From positions 620,001 through 684,000 of the forward strand of contig CP181261.1 of the NCBI GenBank assembly GCA_047833665.1: a stretch of DNA of 64,000 nucleotides, written 5' to 3'. Below are positions 1-9,107 of the stretch, in pieces (the first letter of the stretch is position 1; each line of letters begins with the position of its first letter). Source of the DNA: Caproicibacter sp047833665. Lineage in GTDB: Bacteria > Bacillota > Clostridia > Oscillospirales > Acutalibacteraceae. The notes beneath the pieces were generated by a model. It saw nothing but the letters and a program-made list of their open reading frames with translations, did not search any database and had not been told where the DNA came from. Made by a program: the position numbers and the translations under genes.

Positions 1-29
1 TTATAAAAGTTACAATATACGGGAACGTA

Positions 30-1445
30 TTATTGTTTCAAGAGTTCCGTCAGAAGTTTCTGTGCTTCCTGAGGATTTGCGCGACCTCTTGTCGCTTTCA
101 TCACGGCACCGAGAATTGCTTTCAGCGCCTTTTCTTTTCCGGCCTTGTAATCGGCAGCCGCAGCCTCGTTTTCGGCAATTGCTTTTTCGCACACGGCTTT
201 TAAGTCCTCTGCGCTCATCCCGGCTAAATCCTCTTTGCTTAGAAAATCAGTTGCCGGTTTTCCGGTATCCAGCATTTTTTCTAGGGTGGATTTTACGAGG
301 TTCATGCGGATTTTACCCGATTCCAGCAGCAGGAGAAGCTCCTTTAACTGCTCCGGGGTCACCGCAACATTGAATTCTTCCTTTTCTGCTTCACTGCCGA
401 GACGGGCGAACATTTGCCCCAGAATACAGTTAGCAGCTGTGCGGGGCTTTTTCAGTCCTTTTGCCGCCGATTCAAAATAATCGGCAATGCGCCGGTGTTC
501 AATTAAGAGTCGGGCGTCTGCCTCCGGCAAGTCGTATTCCGAGACAAAGCGGGTCAGGCGTTCCTGCGGATTTTCCGGCATTTTTGCACGGATGGATTCT
601 TTCATTTCATCCGTTACGCGGATGGTGACAAGGTCCGGTTCGCGGAAATAACGATAGTCATGCGCGTCTTCTTTGCCGCGCATACTCTCCGTACATCCGG
701 TTGATTCATCATAGCGGCGGGTTTCCTGCACCACTTCTTCTCCGCTCATCAACAAGTCGGTTTGGCGGTCAAATTCATAGGAAATTGCTTTTACCATATG
801 GGCAAAGGAGTTCATATTTTTAATTTCCGTACGGGTGCCGAATGTTTCTTGTCCGGCGGGACGCACGGAGACGTTTACATCGCAGCGCAGGGAGCCTTCC
901 TGCATTTTGCAGTCGGAAACGCCGATATACCTTAAAATCATCTGCAGCTTTTCTACATATTCCTGCACTTCTTCCACGCTGTGCAGATCCGGCTCCGTTA
1001 CGATTTCAATCAGCGGCACACCGCTGCGGTTGTAGTCGACAAAAGTATTGCCGCGCTCGTGTACCAGTTTGCCGGCGTCTTCCTCAATATGAATTCGGTT
1101 GATGCGTACCCGGCGGCCATTCGAAAGATCAATCCAGCCGTTTTTGCACAGCGGCATATCGTATTGAGAAATCTGATAGGCTTTCGGCAAATCAGGATAC
1201 ACATAATTCTTGCGGTCCATTTTGGAAATCGGGCTGATTTCACAGTTTGTGGCAAGGCCTGCCATCACGGCGTATTCCACTACGGCCTTGTTGAGTTTAG
1301 GCAGCGTGCCGGGCAGTCCGATGCAGATAGGACAGCAATGCGTATTTGGTTCCCCACCGAATTCAGTGGAGCAGGAGCAGAAAATTTTCGTCTTTGTTGC
1401 AAGTTCCACATGAGTTTCCAGTCCGCAGACTAATTCGTAATTCAT
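30..1445 (-). CDS. gatB: Asp-tRNA(Asn)/Glu-tRNA(Gln) amidotransferase subunit B
   Basis: GatB is the tRNA-binding and kinase subunit of the GatCAB amidotransferase, which converts Asp-tRNA(Asn) and/or Glu-tRNA(Gln) to the amide forms in the cytoplasm. The 471-residue protein is full length for the family. It opens with the typical GLETHVEL motif, has Cys pairs near the N terminus (CSCS and CCPIC) that resemble the GatB zinc site, and ends in a GatB/YqeY helical tail. The start overlaps the gatA stop as ATGA, so the two are translationally coupled. It is the last gene of the aspS-gatC-gatA-gatB operon. Only 29 bases follow its stop in the window, so its terminator is not seen. Confidence 0.97.
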   Translation of the reverse strand: MNYELVCGLETHVELATKTKIFCSCSTEFGGEPNTHCCPICIGLPGTLPKLNKAVVEYAVMAGLATNCEISPISKMDRKNYVYPDLPKAYQISQYDMPLCKNGWIDLSNGRRVRINRIHIEEDAGKLVHERGNTFVDYNRSGVPLIEIVTEPDLHSVEEVQEYVEKLQMILRYIGVSDCKMQEGSLRCDVNVSVRPAGQETFGTRTEIKNMNSFAHMVKAISYEFDRQTDLLMSGEEVVQETRRYDESTGCTESMRGKEDAHDYRYFREPDLVTIRVTDEMKESIRAKMPENPQERLTRFVSEYDLPEADARLLIEHRRIADYFESAAKGLKKPRTAANCILGQMFARLGSEAEKEEFNVAVTPEQLKELLLLLESGKIRMNLVKSTLEKMLDTGKPATDFLSKEDLAGMSAEDLKAVCEKAIAENEAAAADYKAGKEKALKAILGAVMKATRGRANPQEAQKLLTELLKQ

Positions 1446-2908
1446 AGCACAACCCCCGTTTCCACAGCGCGGAAAACATCCTTTCTCGCCGCCTGTTCAT
1501 ACTGGAACGCGGCATTGAGCAGCTTCGGTTCGGAGAATCGGGCTCCGATGAGCTGCAGCCCAACGGGCATGGAGTCTTCACCGAAACCGCATGGGATGCT
1601 AAGAGCCGGCAGACCGGCAATATTGACCGGAACGGTGCAGATATCGGTCAAATAGGTTTCAACGGCATCCTGTGCGGTGAAATTTAACGGAAACGCCGTC
1701 ATCGGAACGGTCGGGGCGGCGATGACATCGCAGTGAGCAAAAGCGTCTTCGAATGCTTTGACAATCGTTCCGCGGAGGTTCTGTGCTTTTTTGTAGAACG
1801 CATCATAATATCCGGCGCTTAACACATAAGTGCCGAGCAGAATGCGGCGCTTTACCTCAGTGCCGAATCCCTCGCTCCTGGTTTTGCAAATCATCTCGTC
1901 ACGGTTATTGTAATGCTCCGTGCGGTAGCCGTACCGAATACCATCATAGCGCCCCAGATTGGAGGAGGCCTCCGCACAGGCGAGAATATAATAAACGGGC
2001 AGGCTGTATTTAAGCGACGGCATGGACAGTTCCACAATTTCCGCTCCAAGAGATTCATAGACTTTGAGCGCGTTTTGCAGGGCGGATTTTACATCTTCGC
2101 GGATGCCGTCGTAATATTCTTTCGGAACACCGATTTTTAAGCCCCGAATATCTTTGCCCAGAGAGGGAGAAGCGGGCTGTGCTTGGGTGCTGCTTGTTGA
2201 ATCCATTGGGTCGTATTTTGCAATTGCGTCATACACCAGCGCGGCGTCCTCCACGCTTTGTGCAATCGGTCCGATTTGGTCAAAACTGGAGGCGTAGGCA
2301 ATCAGACCGTAGCGTGAAACAGCACCATAGGTTGGCTTAAAGCCGACAACGCCGCAAAAACTAGCTGGCTGACGAATGGATCCGCCGGTATCGGAGCCAA
2401 GGCCGAACGCCGCTAAATTTCCGGCGACTGCTGCCGCGGTTCCGCCGCTGCTGCCGCCTGCCACACGCTCGGTATTGTGGGGATTTTTTGCCCCGCCAAA
2501 GCAGGAGGTTTCACAGGAAGAACCCATGGCAAACTCGTCCATATTGGCTTTGCCCAAAAGCACCGCATCCTGCTTTTTTAAGATATCCCAGACAGTTGCG
2601 TCATAGATAGGGGTGTATCCCTGCAAAATCTTTGAGCAGCAAGTAGTTTCAATTCCATTAGTGGAGATGTTATCTTTCAGCGTCATGGGAATTCCAGCAA
2701 GCGGGGAGAGCTCTTCCCCCGCTGCAAGCTTGCGGTCGACTTCCGCCGCTGTTTTCAGTGCTGTTTCCGGTGTAAGTTTTACATATGCGTTCAGACGTTT
2801 ATTCTCTTTTTCGGCAGCCTCCAGATATTTTTTTGTCAGCTCCGTGCAGCTGATTTCTCCGGAACGCAGAAGTTTTCCTATTTTAGCAATTAATCCGTAG
2901 TGTTCCAT
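1442..2908 (-). CDS. gatA: Asp-tRNA(Asn)/Glu-tRNA(Gln) amidotransferase subunit A
   Basis: GatA is the glutaminase subunit of GatCAB. It releases ammonia from glutamine and channels it to GatB. The 488-residue protein shows the amidase signature with the Ser-cisSer-Lys triad: the Lys in MTLKDNIS near residue 80 and the glycine/serine-rich GGSSGGTAAAVA and SDTGGSIRQPA blocks around residues 150-185. A clean AGGAGG lies just upstream of the ATG, directly after the gatC stop. The gene overlaps gatB by 4 bases. Family assignment is certain from sequence; whether the complex serves Asn, Gln or both in this organism is inferred. Confidence 0.97.
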   Translation of the reverse strand: MEHYGLIAKIGKLLRSGEISCTELTKKYLEAAEKENKRLNAYVKLTPETALKTAAEVDRKLAAGEELSPLAGIPMTLKDNISTNGIETTCCSKILQGYTPIYDATVWDILKKQDAVLLGKANMDEFAMGSSCETSCFGGAKNPHNTERVAGGSSGGTAAAVAGNLAAFGLGSDTGGSIRQPASFCGVVGFKPTYGAVSRYGLIAYASSFDQIGPIAQSVEDAALVYDAIAKYDPMDSTSSTQAQPASPSLGKDIRGLKIGVPKEYYDGIREDVKSALQNALKVYESLGAEIVELSMPSLKYSLPVYYILACAEASSNLGRYDGIRYGYRTEHYNNRDEMICKTRSEGFGTEVKRRILLGTYVLSAGYYDAFYKKAQNLRGTIVKAFEDAFAHCDVIAAPTVPMTAFPLNFTAQDAVETYLTDICTVPVNIAGLPALSIPCGFGEDSMPVGLQLIGARFSEPKLLNAAFQYEQAARKDVFRAVETGVVL

Positions 2909-2917
2909 CAGGTCCTC

Positions 2918-3196
2918 CTACATGCGCCGCCGGACAAGGAAATAACCATCTTCTTGGCTTGGCGCGTTTTTCAAAATTTCCTCCCGATCGAAAGAGGGGA
3001 CAACTGTATCTTCACGAAAGACGTTGGAAAGATTATAGCTGTTGTCAAAATCTGCCGTGTCGGCGGAAACAGAATTGATTGTGTTTGCAAACTCAATGAT
3101 GTTGTTCATATCCCGCGTCAGACTGTCAAGCTCTTCCGGTTCGACGGAAAGCTTTGCAAGCTGCGCGATTTTCAGAATTTCCTCGTGGGTGACCAT
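2918..3196 (-). CDS. gatC: Asp-tRNA(Asn)/Glu-tRNA(Gln) amidotransferase subunit C
   Basis: This 92-residue protein is GatC, the small subunit that wraps round GatA and stabilises the GatA-GatB contact. It has the usual opening (THEEILKIAQLAKLSVEPEE), a central helix with NIIEFANTI, and an acidic extended tail containing FREDTVVPS. Length and architecture are typical. It lies 18 bases downstream of aspS and 9 bases upstream of gatA, so it belongs to the same transcript. Confidence 0.95.
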   Translation of the reverse strand: MVTHEEILKIAQLAKLSVEPEELDSLTRDMNNIIEFANTINSVSADTADFDNSYNLSNVFREDTVVPSFDREEILKNAPSQEDGYFLVRRRM

Positions 3197-3214
3197 CTCA
3201 AAACTCCTTTCGGA

Positions 3215-4966
3215 TTACTTTCTCAGCCGGATGTGCACTTCACGCAGTTGCTGCTCCGTAACCTCGTTTGGTGCGCCCATCATGACGTCCTGCGCGTTGG
3301 AATTCATCGGGAATGCAATCACTTCGCGGATATTTTCCTCACCGGTTAAAAGCATCAGCATGCGGTCAATGCCGGGTGCCATTCCGGCGTGCGGAGGAGC
3401 GCCAAACTGAAATGCGTGGTAGAGAGAAGTAAATTTGTTTTTCAGGTCTTCCTCCGTATATCCCGCTATTTCAAAGGCCTTTTTCATAATATCAATGCGG
3501 TGGTTGCGCACTGCACCGGAAGAAAGTTCCACACCGTTGCACACAATATCATATTGATAAGCAAGGACTTCCTCAGGTTTTTTATTTAAAAGTGCGTCCA
3601 TCCCGCCCTGCGGCATGGAGAAAGGATTATGTGTGAAAACCGGGTCGCCGGTTTCGGGGTCCAGTTCAAACATCGGGAAATCCACAACAAAGCAAAATTC
3701 AAAACGATTTTCGTCAATGAGCCCTAAACGGCGGGCAAGTTCTGTTCGGATTTGCCCGGCTAATTCTGCTACAATGTCGGGCTCATCTGCAATGAAAAAT
3801 ACAACTGTGCCGGGTTTCATATCAGCCCGCCGGGTCAGTTCATCGCGTTTATCATCCGGCAGATATTTGTTGATAGGTCCTTGATATGTTCCGTCTTCTG
3901 TAACCTTAATATAGCCTAAGCCTTTCATGCCGATGCTTTCAGCGAATTTCAGCATGTTTTCAAAAAAGCTTCTTGGCTGGTTGGCGCAATTCGGAACGCT
4001 GATGGCGCGGACAATTTTGTTTTTAAACGGCACAAATGTGGTATTCTCGAATATATCGGTAATGTCGAGGATGACAAGCGGATTGCGCAAATCCGGTTTA
4101 TCCGTCCCGTATTTCAGCATGGATTCAGCATAGGGGATGCGCGGAAACGGAGCCTTTGTCACAGCCTTATCGGAAAAACGGGAGAATGTTTCGCCGATTA
4201 CTTCTTCGGCAACTTTGAAAACATCTTCCTGTGTAGCAAACGCCATTTCAAAATCCAACTGATAAAATTCGCCCGGCGAGCGGTCGGCACGCGCGTCCTC
4301 ATCGCGGAAACACGGGGCTATTTGAAAATATCGGTCGAACCCGGAGACCATTAAAAGCTGTTTGAACAACTGCGGAGCCTGCGGCAGCGCGTAAAACTTG
4401 CCCGGATGCCGGCGGCTTGGAATTAAATAATCCCGCGCACCTTCCGGAGAGGAGGCGGAGAGAATGGGCGTTTGAATTTCCAAAAAGCCGAGTTCCGTCA
4501 TCTTTTGCCGCAGGAAAGAGATGACCTGCGAGCGCAGAACGATATTTTGATGGACTTTGGGGTTTCGCAGATCGAGATATCGATATTTTAAGCGTACCTC
4601 TTCTTTTGTCTCTCGAGAGAGCGGTACCTCAAAAGGAAGATTCTGAAGAACTTTGCCAAGCACAGTGAGCTTTTCTACCTTAACCTCCACCGTGCCGGTC
4701 GGGATTTTCGGGTTTACGGTTTCCTTATCGCGCAAAACCACAGTCCCGGATGCAGTTAAGCTGCATTCACGGCTGACATCTTCCAAAAGCGCATCATCGT
4801 AAACAACAATCTGGACCACACCGGAATGATCCCTGATATCCAGGAATTTAATGCCGCCGTGGTCCCGGATATTTTCCACCCATCCCGCAACGCGGATCTC
4901 CCTCCCGATGTCCTTTTCGCTGACTTCGCCGCAAAAATGCGTGCGGTACTGGTTGCTTAGGTTCAT
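3215..4966 (-). CDS. aspS: aspartyl-tRNA synthetase
   Basis: AspRS charges tRNA with aspartate. The 583-residue protein is the bacterial type: an N-terminal OB-fold anticodon-binding domain (about residues 15-105), a class II core with motif 2 around FRDEDARADRSPGEF (near residue 220), a GAD insertion domain, and motif 3 GIDRMLMLLTG near the C terminus. It is the first gene of an operon with gatCAB. That linkage suggests (inference) a non-discriminating enzyme that also makes Asp-tRNA(Asn) for GatCAB to amidate. A consensus promoter lies about 40 bases upstream of the ATG. Confidence 0.97.
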   Translation of the reverse strand: MNLSNQYRTHFCGEVSEKDIGREIRVAGWVENIRDHGGIKFLDIRDHSGVVQIVVYDDALLEDVSRECSLTASGTVVLRDKETVNPKIPTGTVEVKVEKLTVLGKVLQNLPFEVPLSRETKEEVRLKYRYLDLRNPKVHQNIVLRSQVISFLRQKMTELGFLEIQTPILSASSPEGARDYLIPSRRHPGKFYALPQAPQLFKQLLMVSGFDRYFQIAPCFRDEDARADRSPGEFYQLDFEMAFATQEDVFKVAEEVIGETFSRFSDKAVTKAPFPRIPYAESMLKYGTDKPDLRNPLVILDITDIFENTTFVPFKNKIVRAISVPNCANQPRSFFENMLKFAESIGMKGLGYIKVTEDGTYQGPINKYLPDDKRDELTRRADMKPGTVVFFIADEPDIVAELAGQIRTELARRLGLIDENRFEFCFVVDFPMFELDPETGDPVFTHNPFSMPQGGMDALLNKKPEEVLAYQYDIVCNGVELSSGAVRNHRIDIMKKAFEIAGYTEEDLKNKFTSLYHAFQFGAPPHAGMAPGIDRMLMLLTGEENIREVIAFPMNSNAQDVMMGAPNEVTEQQLREVHIRLRK

Positions 4967-5006
4967 GTTCCGTTAATCCCCTTTATCTGCAATTTTTTTA
5001 AAAAAT

Positions 5007-5035
5007 ATTATAACATAGAACACATGGTGATTCAA
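5007..5035 (-). promoter_or_regulatory. sigma-A promoter of aspS-gatCAB
   Basis: Read on the minus strand this is TTGAAT, a 17-base spacer, then a perfect TATAAT. The -10 box ends 40 bases before the aspS start. No T-box-like leader fits in so short an untranslated region. Confidence 0.8.
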
Positions 5036-5172
5036 TTCTAACGGATGCCCCATGCAGTGGCACCGCGCGGATGAATCCCTTTATCTCTTTACCAAGTTAT
5101 CATACCATATTTTTGCATAAAACGCGATATCAAATTGCACGTTTTGGGGATTGAACGGAAATTTGTGTGGAA

Positions 5173-6396
5173 TTATGATTTACTGTCAGGAACTTTGACT
5201 AGGTTCAATAAAACTTCCACCATCTTGTCCATTGCCTGCACGGAAATAAATTCAAATCTGCTGTGGAAATTTTGCCCGCCTGTGGGAAGGTTTGGGCAGG
5301 GCAGACCCATAAACGAAAGCCTAGCGCCATCAGTGCCTCCTCGGATTGGAACGGCGCGCGGGGTTATTCCGGCTTCTTTCATTGCCTGCTCAGCACGCGC
5401 GACAATTTCAGGGTGTTCTTCAATCTTCTCTTTCATATTATAATAGGAATCCTTTAAATCCAATTCAAATGTTCCTGCACCGTATTTATCATTGAGGTAT
5501 TTTGTGATTCTTTGAATGGTTGTTTTGCGCGCTTCAAATTTTTCGCGGTCGTGGTCGCGGATGATGTAGCGCAATTGTGCATTTTCCGCATCTCCGGCAA
5601 TGCGAGTCAGATGGTAAAACCCCTCATAACCTTCCGTATGCTCCGGTGTTTCCGCCGCCGGCAGCATGGAATGGAACTCCACCGCCAACTGGGCGGCATT
5701 TTTCATGCGGTTTTTAGCGTCGCCGGGATGTGCACTCACACCGTGAATATTGATGACAGCTGAGGCAGCGTTAAAATTTTCATATTCCAGTTCGCCTAAT
5801 GTTCCGCCGTCCACGGTATAGCCAAAATCTGCGCCGAATCCTTTTACATCGAATCGGTCCGCACCGCGGCCTACTTCCTCGTCGGGAGTAAATGCCACGG
5901 CGATTTTTCCGTGTTCAATTCCGCGGCGGTTTAGTTCTTCCACGACGGTCAGAATTTCCGCGATGCCGGCCTTATCGTCCGCACCGAGCAGAGTGGTTCC
6001 GTCTGTGACAATCAGGTCATCCCCAACGTAATTGCTAAGATTTGGGTAATCTTCCACACGCATAACAATATTCTTTTCTTCATTGAGCACAATGTCCCCG
6101 CCGTCATAGTCTTTGACGATGCGCGGTTTGATGTTTGCACCGGATGCCGCGTCGGAGGTGTCCATATGGGCGATTAATCCGATAACCGGGGTTTGAGCAT
6201 CGCAGTTTGCGGGCAGTGTACCGTATACATAGCCGAATTCATCCCGACGCACGTCCGAAAAACCGAGGGATTTCATTTCCTCCGCCAGCGCATCTGCCAA
6301 TCGGAGCTGTCCCGGTGTGCTTGGGCAGCTTGTGCTGTCTTCGTTAGAGGTAGTGTCGAACGATGCATAGCGAATCAATCTTTCATAAGCTTTCAT
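5173..6396 (-). CDS. pepT: peptidase T (tripeptide aminopeptidase)
   Basis: PepT is a cytoplasmic dinuclear-zinc M20 peptidase that removes the N-terminal residue of tripeptides. The 407-residue length is standard. Metal-binding and catalytic motifs are in order: IAHMDTSD near residue 75, GADDKAGIAEI near 140, TPDEEVG near 175, and a late His in the C-terminal catalytic half. The lid/dimerisation domain (about 205-310) contains GVSAHPGDAKNRM. It is preceded on the same strand by the MocR-type regulator with a 23-base gap, so they may be co-transcribed. Confidence 0.95.
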   Translation of the reverse strand: MKAYERLIRYASFDTTSNEDSTSCPSTPGQLRLADALAEEMKSLGFSDVRRDEFGYVYGTLPANCDAQTPVIGLIAHMDTSDAASGANIKPRIVKDYDGGDIVLNEEKNIVMRVEDYPNLSNYVGDDLIVTDGTTLLGADDKAGIAEILTVVEELNRRGIEHGKIAVAFTPDEEVGRGADRFDVKGFGADFGYTVDGGTLGELEYENFNAASAVINIHGVSAHPGDAKNRMKNAAQLAVEFHSMLPAAETPEHTEGYEGFYHLTRIAGDAENAQLRYIIRDHDREKFEARKTTIQRITKYLNDKYGAGTFELDLKDSYYNMKEKIEEHPEIVARAEQAMKEAGITPRAVPIRGGTDGARLSFMGLPCPNLPTGGQNFHSRFEFISVQAMDKMVEVLLNLVKVPDSKS

Positions 6397-6419
6397 TTAT
6401 ATTTTCTCTCCTCTTAAGA

Positions 6420-7796
6420 TTATTTTAAAACGCTTTCCCAAGCAGTTTTTAAACATTGAACGGCAGGCTCAATTTGTTCGAATCCGATGCCGGCAAACCC
6501 AAGCAGTATCTTTTTGCCGTCCGATGTGATTCCGACGCGCACCCCTTGCTTTAGTGCAAGCGTGTAAAGCGTGTGTGTATCTGCTTCGGTGTGGACAGTA
6601 AGAATCATACTCAGCGGAGTTTCCTGCAGCAGAATATCAATCCGGCTGCCGAAGGCCCGTTTTAGTGTGCGGGTCAAAGTTTCGCATTTGGCACCGTAAA
6701 GTTTTCTCAGCCGCCTTAAATGCCGTTCCATCTGACCGCTTTTAATATAATTGGCAAGAGCTAACTGCTCGATTTTGGAAGCGGTCTGGTTGTAGTTTGC
6801 AGCTCTTTCTAAGTATTTTTCCAGCAGTGTCGGCGTCAGTGCCATGTAACCGATGCGCACCGATGGGAGCAGCAGTTTGGAAAACGAACCGATATAGACA
6901 ACGCTGCGTCCCGCACCCATGCCCTGCAGGGCGGGAATCGGCCTTGCGCGGTAGCGCAGCTCTCCATTGTGGTCATCCTCTATGATAATGCCGCCGCTTT
7001 CCCATGCCCAGCGGAGCAGCTCCATCCGACGGCTGATGGGCAGGCTCATTCCGGTGCGAACCCGATTGGAAGGACTGATGAATGCAAGTTTAGCTCCGCT
7101 GTCCCGCAGTGCCTGCATGACCGGTCCGTCCTCATCTCCCGGCAGTTTGATAACTGAAAACCCGCAGTCTTTAAAAATTTGTTCCGCCTGCGGAAAACCG
7201 GGTTCTTCCATGGCTACGGTTTTGTCCCCGTCGTTGAGCAGACCGCAGAGCAAAGAAAGCAGCGGCTGCGTGCCTGCGCCGATGACAATCTGGTTTGGCG
7301 AAGCAAGAACGCCGCGTGCGCCGTAGCTGTACGAGGAAAGCGCTTCCCGTAAAGCATATTCTCCCTGATGCTCCCCATAGGAAGCAATAATTTCCTGCCG
7401 GTTGAGCACATCGCGAATTTGTCTGCGCCACAATTTTAAGTCCATATTTTGGCTGTCCACGCAGTCGCTGCCAAAATTGTAGCGAAACGGAGGCCCTTTT
7501 GGGTGGGAGAAATCCGTGGGTGCAGCGGGTCGAACCAATTCGGGCCTGCGTGCTTCCAATACAAAGTATCCCCGCTGCGGACGAGCCCGAATATAACCCT
7601 CTACGCTGAGCTGCTGATAAGCGCTTTCAACGGTTGTGCAGCTGATATGGAGTCCGTCCGCCAGTGCGCGGATGGAAGGCAGACGTTCACCTGCTTTTAA
7701 GTGACCGGATTCCACTGCTCGACGGATGGAAGAATAAAGCTGTTGGTACAGCGGAATATCCGAATCACGGTTTAGTTGCAAAAAATCATACGTCAT
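6420..7796 (-). CDS. MocR/PdxR-type regulator (GntR wHTH fused to PLP aminotransferase fold)
   Basis: MocR proteins join a GntR winged helix (about residues 10-75 here) to a fold-type I aminotransferase domain that senses PLP or an amino-PLP complex. The DNA-binding part shows IPLYQQLYSSIRRAVESG and LPSIRALADGL. The aminotransferase part shows EEPGFPQ, the cofactor Asp region IIEDDHNGE, and the Schiff-base lysine in GSFSKLLLPSVRIGY. The reading frame stays open to a TTG at 7808, but the ATG at 7796 gives a better N terminus; neither has a strong ribosome-binding site. It is divergent from two ECF S-component genes. Such regulators often sit beside the pyridoxine or amino-acid genes they control, so vitamin B6 is a likely but unproven signal. 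Confidence 0.9.
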   Translation of the reverse strand: MTYDFLQLNRDSDIPLYQQLYSSIRRAVESGHLKAGERLPSIRALADGLHISCTTVESAYQQLSVEGYIRARPQRGYFVLEARRPELVRPAAPTDFSHPKGPPFRYNFGSDCVDSQNMDLKLWRRQIRDVLNRQEIIASYGEHQGEYALREALSSYSYGARGVLASPNQIVIGAGTQPLLSLLCGLLNDGDKTVAMEEPGFPQAEQIFKDCGFSVIKLPGDEDGPVMQALRDSGAKLAFISPSNRVRTGMSLPISRRMELLRWAWESGGIIIEDDHNGELRYRARPIPALQGMGAGRSVVYIGSFSKLLLPSVRIGYMALTPTLLEKYLERAANYNQTASKIEQLALANYIKSGQMERHLRRLRKLYGAKCETLTRTLKRAFGSRIDILLQETPLSMILTVHTEADTHTLYTLALKQGVRVGITSDGKKILLGFAGIGFEQIEPAVQCLKTAWESVLK

Positions 7797-7806
7797 AAAA
7801 ATCGCC

Positions 7807-7837
7807 AACTGTACTGCTAATATTTTTTTAAACTGTA
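7807..7837. promoter_or_regulatory. candidate direct-repeat operator in the mocR/ECF intergenic region
   Basis: The heptamer AACTGTA occurs at 7807-7813 and again at 7831-7837, starting 24 bases apart, close to two helical turns. MocR/GabR-type dimers commonly bind direct repeats spaced by such distances. The site lies between the divergent regulator and transporter genes. This is pattern-based only. Confidence 0.3.
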
Positions 7838-7913
7838 TATTTCAATCATAACAGTGATTGGCTATTATTATAACAACATTGATTTTGCAATTCAATCCTA
7901 CGGAGGTGAAAAT

Positions 7914-8441
7914 ATGAAAAAACTGACTGGAACAGGATTGATTGTTTTTACGGCACTGTTTGCCGCGCTGATTTTTGTTGTGACGGCGTATTTGTTCCAT
8001 ATACCTACCCCGGCAACGGGCGGCTATATTCATCTTGGCGATGCATTTTTATATCTTGCGGCTAGCATTTTGCCCGCTCCTTATGGGGTGGCCGCAGGCG
8101 GTATTGGTGAAGCACTTTCCGATGCTATGAGCGGAAGTATCGTTTTTGTTTTGCCCACGCTTGTGATTAAATCGGCTATGGCGCTGTGTTTTACATCTGC
8201 CGCAAAAACGGTGATAACCAAACGCAACTTGATTGCCTGTGCGGCAGCCGGTGTGATTTGCGTTGCGGGATATTATCTGACGGAAGTTTTTCTGCTTGGC
8301 AGTTTTGCGGCACCGGTTGCGGAAATTCCGGGCAATCTGGTTCAGGCAACGGCCAGTGCCGTTATTTATCTGGTGCTTGGGCGTGCGTTTGATCGTTTAA
8401 AACTGAAAGACAGTTTTGCCGCTATGGTAAAACTTTCGTGA
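7914..8441 (+). CDS. ECF transporter S component (probable vitamin uptake)
   Basis: This 175-residue integral membrane protein has about six hydrophobic segments and the S-component pattern HLGDAFLYLAASILPAPYGVAAGGIGEALSD, the region that couples to the shared energising module. The ATG at 7914 is chosen because CGGAGGTGAA lies 5-8 bases upstream; the frame runs further back but without a ribosome-binding site. No EcfA or EcfT gene is nearby, so it would use a module encoded elsewhere (group II). Divergence from a MocR/PdxR-type regulator suggests a B6-type substrate (PdxU-like), but thiamine precursors cannot be excluded. Confidence 0.82.
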   Translation: MKKLTGTGLIVFTALFAALIFVVTAYLFHIPTPATGGYIHLGDAFLYLAASILPAPYGVAAGGIGEALSDAMSGSIVFVLPTLVIKSAMALCFTSAAKTVITKRNLIACAAAGVICVAGYYLTEVFLLGSFAAPVAEIPGNLVQATASAVIYLVLGRAFDRLKLKDSFAAMVKLS

Positions 8442-8460
8442 TGGAAGGGGTAAATTTTTG

Positions 8461-9027
8461 ATGAGAAGTAAGAATCCAACAGTGAATTTGGCACTGACGG
8501 GACTGATGGCTGCGCTTGTTTTCGTAGCCACCATGTTTTTTAAAGTGCAGATTCCAATCGGTGAAGATAAAACCATGGTAGGTTTTGCAAATGTGTTTTG
8601 CATTTTGTCCGGACTGCTTCTGGGGCCGCTGTATGGCGGACTTGCTGCGGGCATCGGTTCTGCGCTGTTTGATTTAGTAGGCGGTTGGGCCTCGAGCGCA
8701 CCGGTCACATTGGTCACAAAATTTGCCATGGCGTGGATTTGCGGCTTGATTGTCTGGCATGGAGCGGAAGGCAGAAAAAAACTTTCCCGTGTGATTGTCG
8801 GGGCAGTTACCGGTTCGCTGTCGTACTCTGCCTTATATATGGCTTATTCCGCCCTCAAAGCGGTTTTGCTCGGCTCTGCGGAGCAGACAATTCAAATTGT
8901 ATTATTGACAAAGCTTGGAGCTACGCTGACCAACGCTGTTCTTGCCGATGTCATTGCGATCCCTCTGTATTTTGCTGTTCGTAAAGCACTTGCACGCAGT
9001 TTTCCACAGACAACAGGAAACGAATAA
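8461..9027 (+). CDS. ECF transporter S component, second copy
   Basis: A 188-residue hydrophobic protein of the same ECF S-component superfamily, with about six membrane segments and the motif LLGPLYGGLAAGIGSALFDLVGG. It starts 20 bases after the preceding S-component stop and has GGAAGGGG as ribosome-binding site; a TTG at 8458 is an alternative start. Tandem S components with different sequences usually handle different substrates or are subfunctionalised duplicates. It is presumably co-transcribed with its neighbour and under the divergent MocR-type regulator (inference). Confidence 0.82.
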   Translation: MRSKNPTVNLALTGLMAALVFVATMFFKVQIPIGEDKTMVGFANVFCILSGLLLGPLYGGLAAGIGSALFDLVGGWASSAPVTLVTKFAMAWICGLIVWHGAEGRKKLSRVIVGAVTGSLSYSALYMAYSALKAVLLGSAEQTIQIVLLTKLGATLTNAVLADVIAIPLYFAVRKALARSFPQTTGNE

Positions 9028-9037
9028 AAAAAATTCA

Positions 9038-9066
9038 TTGTGCTTCCCTTGCGATAATGCTATAAT
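9038..9066 (+). promoter_or_regulatory. sigma-A promoter of the flippase gene
   Basis: TTGTGC, a 17-base spacer and TATAAT, with the -10 box ending about 41 bases before the ATG at 9108. It begins right after the stop of the second S-component gene, so the flippase can be expressed separately. Confidence 0.65.
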
Positions 9067-9107
9067 GACTCCATGCCAAAGGAATAAAAAGGATGGAGTT
9101 CATCTGA

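Noticed and set aside
7854..7913. An N-terminal extension of the first ECF S component to 7854
   Set aside because: The added residues are not hydrophobic-family sequence, and the extension runs over the ribosome-binding site at 7901-7909.
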